In this document: piece by piece, positions 61,888-64,000 of the stretch
Position numbering within the stretch: the first letter of the stretch is position 1
Layout: the number at the start of each line of letters is the position of its first letter
DNA from: Exiguobacterium sp. Leaf196
GTDB lineage: Bacteria > Bacillota > Bacilli > Exiguobacteriales > Exiguobacteriaceae
Assembly (NCBI RefSeq): GCF_001423965.1
Contig: NZ_LMPV01000010.1
Span: 1 to 64,000, forward strand
DNA length: 64,000 nt
Reading direction: 5' to 3'
Notes under the pieces: generated by a model
Database searches by the model: none
Told to the model about the DNA's origin: nothing
What the model saw: only the letters and a program-made list of their open reading frames with translations
Program-made: the position numbers and the translations under genes

Positions 61888-62916
61888 ATGATTGCATTTC
61901 ATCAAGTCAAAAAAACGTACGTGACGAAGGATCAGACGATCGCAGCACTCGACGGTGTCGACCTGACGATCGAGAAAGGCGAAATCTTCGGTGTCATCGG
62001 CTTTAGCGGTGCCGGGAAAAGTTCATTGCTCCGCTGCGTCAACCTGTTAGAACGACCGACGTCAGGAACAGTGACGGTCGACGGAGAAGATTTAACACAA
62101 CTATCACCAAAAAAATTACGCCAAGCGAAACAGCGGATCGGGATGATCTTTCAACACTTCAATCTATTGAATGCAAACACGGTCTTTACGAACGTTGCGA
62201 AACCACTCGTTCTCGCAGGTGTCAAGAAAGACGAGATTCGTCGCCGGGTGACGGAATTACTCGAATTCGTCGATCTCGCAGACAAGGCGGATCATTACCC
62301 GGATCAATTATCCGGCGGACAAAAGCAACGTGTCGGCATCGCCCGGGCACTAGCGACGCAACCATCCGTCCTCTTATGTGACGAAGCGACGTCAGCACTC
62401 GATCCTCAGACGACACATCATATTCTCCAGTTATTAAAACGCATCAATGCGGAATACGGGATTACGATTCTCTTGATCACCCATGAGATGGGTGTCATCC
62501 GGGAGATTTGTGACCGGGTCGCCGTCATCGAAGCCGGGAAGCTGATCGAGTCAGGAACAGTCTTTGATGTCTTTTCGAATCCGCAGACCGAGACAGCGAA
62601 AAACTTCGTCCGCTCCGTCATGCATGATGAAATTCCGGCATCAATTCGTCAGTTGATCGAGTCACGGAATGCGCATCCGATCTATAAGATTCATTTTCTC
62701 GGACATCACACCGGGCAACCACTCTTGTCGCAAGTCGCAAAACGCTTCGACGTCGATGTTAACATCCTGCACGGTAGCATCACGGAGTTACAGGAAACAC
62801 CGTTCGGTACATTACTTGTTGAACTGATCGGTGAAACGATCGAAGTAAAACGGGCCTTACAGTACATCGATCAGGCACAGGTGACCGTCGAGGAGGTGCT
62901 TGCTGATGCTAGTTAA
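61888..62916 (+). CDS. metN: Methionine ABC transporter ATPase MetN
   Basis: A 342-residue MetN with an N-terminal ATPase: Walker A GFSGAGKSSLL, signature LSGGQKQRVGIARA and Walker B VLLCDEATSALD, then the C-terminal NIL (ACT-like) domain, which binds methionine and inhibits the transporter. ATG 61888 follows AGGGGGAAAACGG; the open frame reaches six codons further without a ribosome site. SAM riboswitch control fits methionine uptake. metI follows with overlap. Confidence 0.97.
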   Translation: MIAFHQVKKTYVTKDQTIAALDGVDLTIEKGEIFGVIGFSGAGKSSLLRCVNLLERPTSGTVTVDGEDLTQLSPKKLRQAKQRIGMIFQHFNLLNANTVFTNVAKPLVLAGVKKDEIRRRVTELLEFVDLADKADHYPDQLSGGQKQRVGIARALATQPSVLLCDEATSALDPQTTHHILQLLKRINAEYGITILLITHEMGVIREICDRVAVIEAGKLIESGTVFDVFSNPQTETAKNFVRSVMHDEIPASIRQLIESRNAHPIYKIHFLGHHTGQPLLSQVAKRFDVDVNILHGSITELQETPFGTLLVELIGETIEVKRALQYIDQAQVTVEEVLADAS

Positions 62917-63556
62917 CTACAGTGATATCTGGACAGCATTTTTGCAGACGATGACGATGGTGTCAGTGTCGTTATTATTTTCGACTTTGATCGGTTTACC
63001 ACTCGGCATCCTGCTCGTCGTCACCCGAAAAGGGGCATTGCTCGAGAACGTCCCGCTGTTCACATTCTTCAACAGTATCGTCAATATCTTCCGTTCAATT
63101 CCGTTCATCATCTTACTTGTTGCGATCATCCCGTTGACACGGTTGATCGTCCAGACGTCGATCGGAACAGAAGCCGCCATCGTTCCACTCGTCTTTTATG
63201 CCGCCCCTTATATGGCACGGCTGATCGAGAGTTCCTTACTTGAAGTCGACAAAGGTGTCCTTGAGGCAGCAGAAGCGATGGGGGCGACGCCATTCCAAAC
63301 GATTTTCCGCTTCCTTCTGCCGGAAGCACTCGGTTCACTAATCCTTAATTTAACGATTGCAACAGTTGGCTTGATCGGGGCATCAGCGATGGCAGGTGCC
63401 ATCGGTGGTGGTGGACTGGGTGACTTAGCAATTACGTACGGTTATCAACGGTTCGACACGAAAGTCATGATCATCACGGTCGGGATTCTCGTTATCTTAG
63501 TCCAAGGCTTACAGACGACAGGCAACATCGTCGCACGAAAAATCAGAAGACATTAA
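62906..63556 (+). CDS. metI: Methionine ABC transporter permease MetI
   Basis: A 216-residue permease with five helices. Marks are IFRSIPFIILLVAIIP and the EAA loop LEAAEAMGATPFQTIFRFLLPEA, which touches MetN. ATG 62906 is seven bases after GAGGAGGTG and lies inside the 3' end of metN. metQ follows after 19 bases. Confidence 0.97.
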   Translation: MLVNYSDIWTAFLQTMTMVSVSLLFSTLIGLPLGILLVVTRKGALLENVPLFTFFNSIVNIFRSIPFIILLVAIIPLTRLIVQTSIGTEAAIVPLVFYAAPYMARLIESSLLEVDKGVLEAAEAMGATPFQTIFRFLLPEALGSLILNLTIATVGLIGASAMAGAIGGGGLGDLAITYGYQRFDTKVMIITVGILVILVQGLQTTGNIVARKIRRH

Positions 63557-63575
63557 TCAAGGGAGCGATTCAGCC

Positions 63576-64000
63576 ATGAAAAAAGCAGTAGCGATTGGGG
63601 CAACATTAACGACGATTTTATTTGCCGGGTGCTCAGCATCAGGAGAAGAAGAAAAGACGATCAAGCTCGGGGTCAGTGGTTCAGACACTCAAGTGTGGGA
63701 TTACGTCGCGAAAAAAGCGGAAAAGGAGGGCATCAAAATCGAGCTCGTCAAGTTCTCCGATTATGTCCAGCCGAACATGGCACTGGCTGAGGGTGAGATC
63801 GACGCCAATGCTTTCCAGACGATTTCCTACTTCAACGCCTTCAAGAAGGAACATAATTTGAAGCTGTCGCCGATTGCGACGACCGTCATTGCACCGATGG
63901 GCATTTACTCAGATAAATATAAGGACGTCAAAGATATTCCAGTCGGTGGCAAAATCGCTGTTCCGAACGAAGCGACGAACATGGGACGTGCCTTCTTGTT
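63576..64000 (+). CDS. metQ: Methionine-binding lipoprotein MetQ (partial, runs off the window)
   Basis: The first 141 codons of a NlpA/MetQ lipoprotein. The signal peptide ends in LFAGC with lipidated Cys19, followed by the acidic EEEK stretch and IKLGVSGSDTQVWDYVAKKAEKEG. DYVQPNMALAEGEIDANAFQTISYF is a clear MetQ mark. The 3' end lies outside the window. Confidence 0.96.
   Translation, partial: MKKAVAIGATLTTILFAGCSASGEEEKTIKLGVSGSDTQVWDYVAKKAEKEGIKIELVKFSDYVQPNMALAEGEIDANAFQTISYFNAFKKEHNLKLSPIATTVIAPMGIYSDKYKDVKDIPVGGKIAVPNEATNMGRAFL

Overview
The window is a chromosomal segment of a low-to-mid GC Firmicute (Bacillales). Gene order and protein sequences most resemble Exiguobacterium, but that genus call is from memory of the families and synteny, not from a search. 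Supporting points are Bacillus-type 5S rRNA and tRNAs, a CIRCE element before groESL, Fur and MntR boxes, SAM-I riboswitches, the RNA polymerase delta subunit, and two gene orders known from Bacillus subtilis.

Layout. Bases 1-1025 hold the 3' end of an rRNA operon (5S tail plus terminator), a frameshifted Nudix gene and two identical initiator tRNA genes. Bases 1088-11397 and 24459-27640 together form the B. subtilis ydi-type block: tsaE-tsaB-rimI-tsaD, an ABC-F gene, rex-tatA-tatC, ydiK, ydiL and groES-groEL. It is interrupted by accessory genes: a HAD hydrolase, a Fur-controlled flavodoxin, an HxlR/DoxX/flavin reductase module, a large secreted subtilase, three tandem paralogous membrane proteins, a siderophore ABC transporter, a ferredoxin/flavodoxin reductase and a dicarboxylate/glutamate carrier.

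Bases 27.6-48.1 kb are mostly accessory: an AT-rich pair (LysE exporter, HEAT-repeat protein), an LTA-synthase-like enzyme, WrbA, an orphan multidomain histidine kinase, a quinone-reductase-like dehydrogenase, a Mn ABC transporter with a PCYCGC lipoprotein downstream, an MgtE transporter with its own MntR box, a small ion channel, an SDR, a DeoR/Gfo-Idh-MocA/UPF0303 operon, two structured intergenic repeats and an ArsR-controlled pair of YdcZ-family membrane proteins.

Bases 48.2-60.5 kb are the second conserved block, rpoE-pyrG-ywjG-spo0F-fbaA-fsa-murZ-glpX-rho-rpmE-tdk, with an NlpC/P60 gene and a DedA gene inserted. The window ends with two divergent SAM-I riboswitches, one before an alpha/beta hydrolase and one before metN-metI-metQ (metQ runs off the end).

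Working together: Fur boxes link flavodoxin, its probable reductase and siderophore uptake. MntR boxes link Mn uptake and MgtE. Repeated dyads tie local HxlR and ArsR regulators to neighbouring operons. The most unusual points are a MurZ paralogue lacking the catalytic cysteine, a SAM riboswitch on an esterase-like gene, an MntR-boxed mgtE, and a tandem family of unrecognised membrane proteins. No CRISPR array, prophage or complete insertion sequence was seen.
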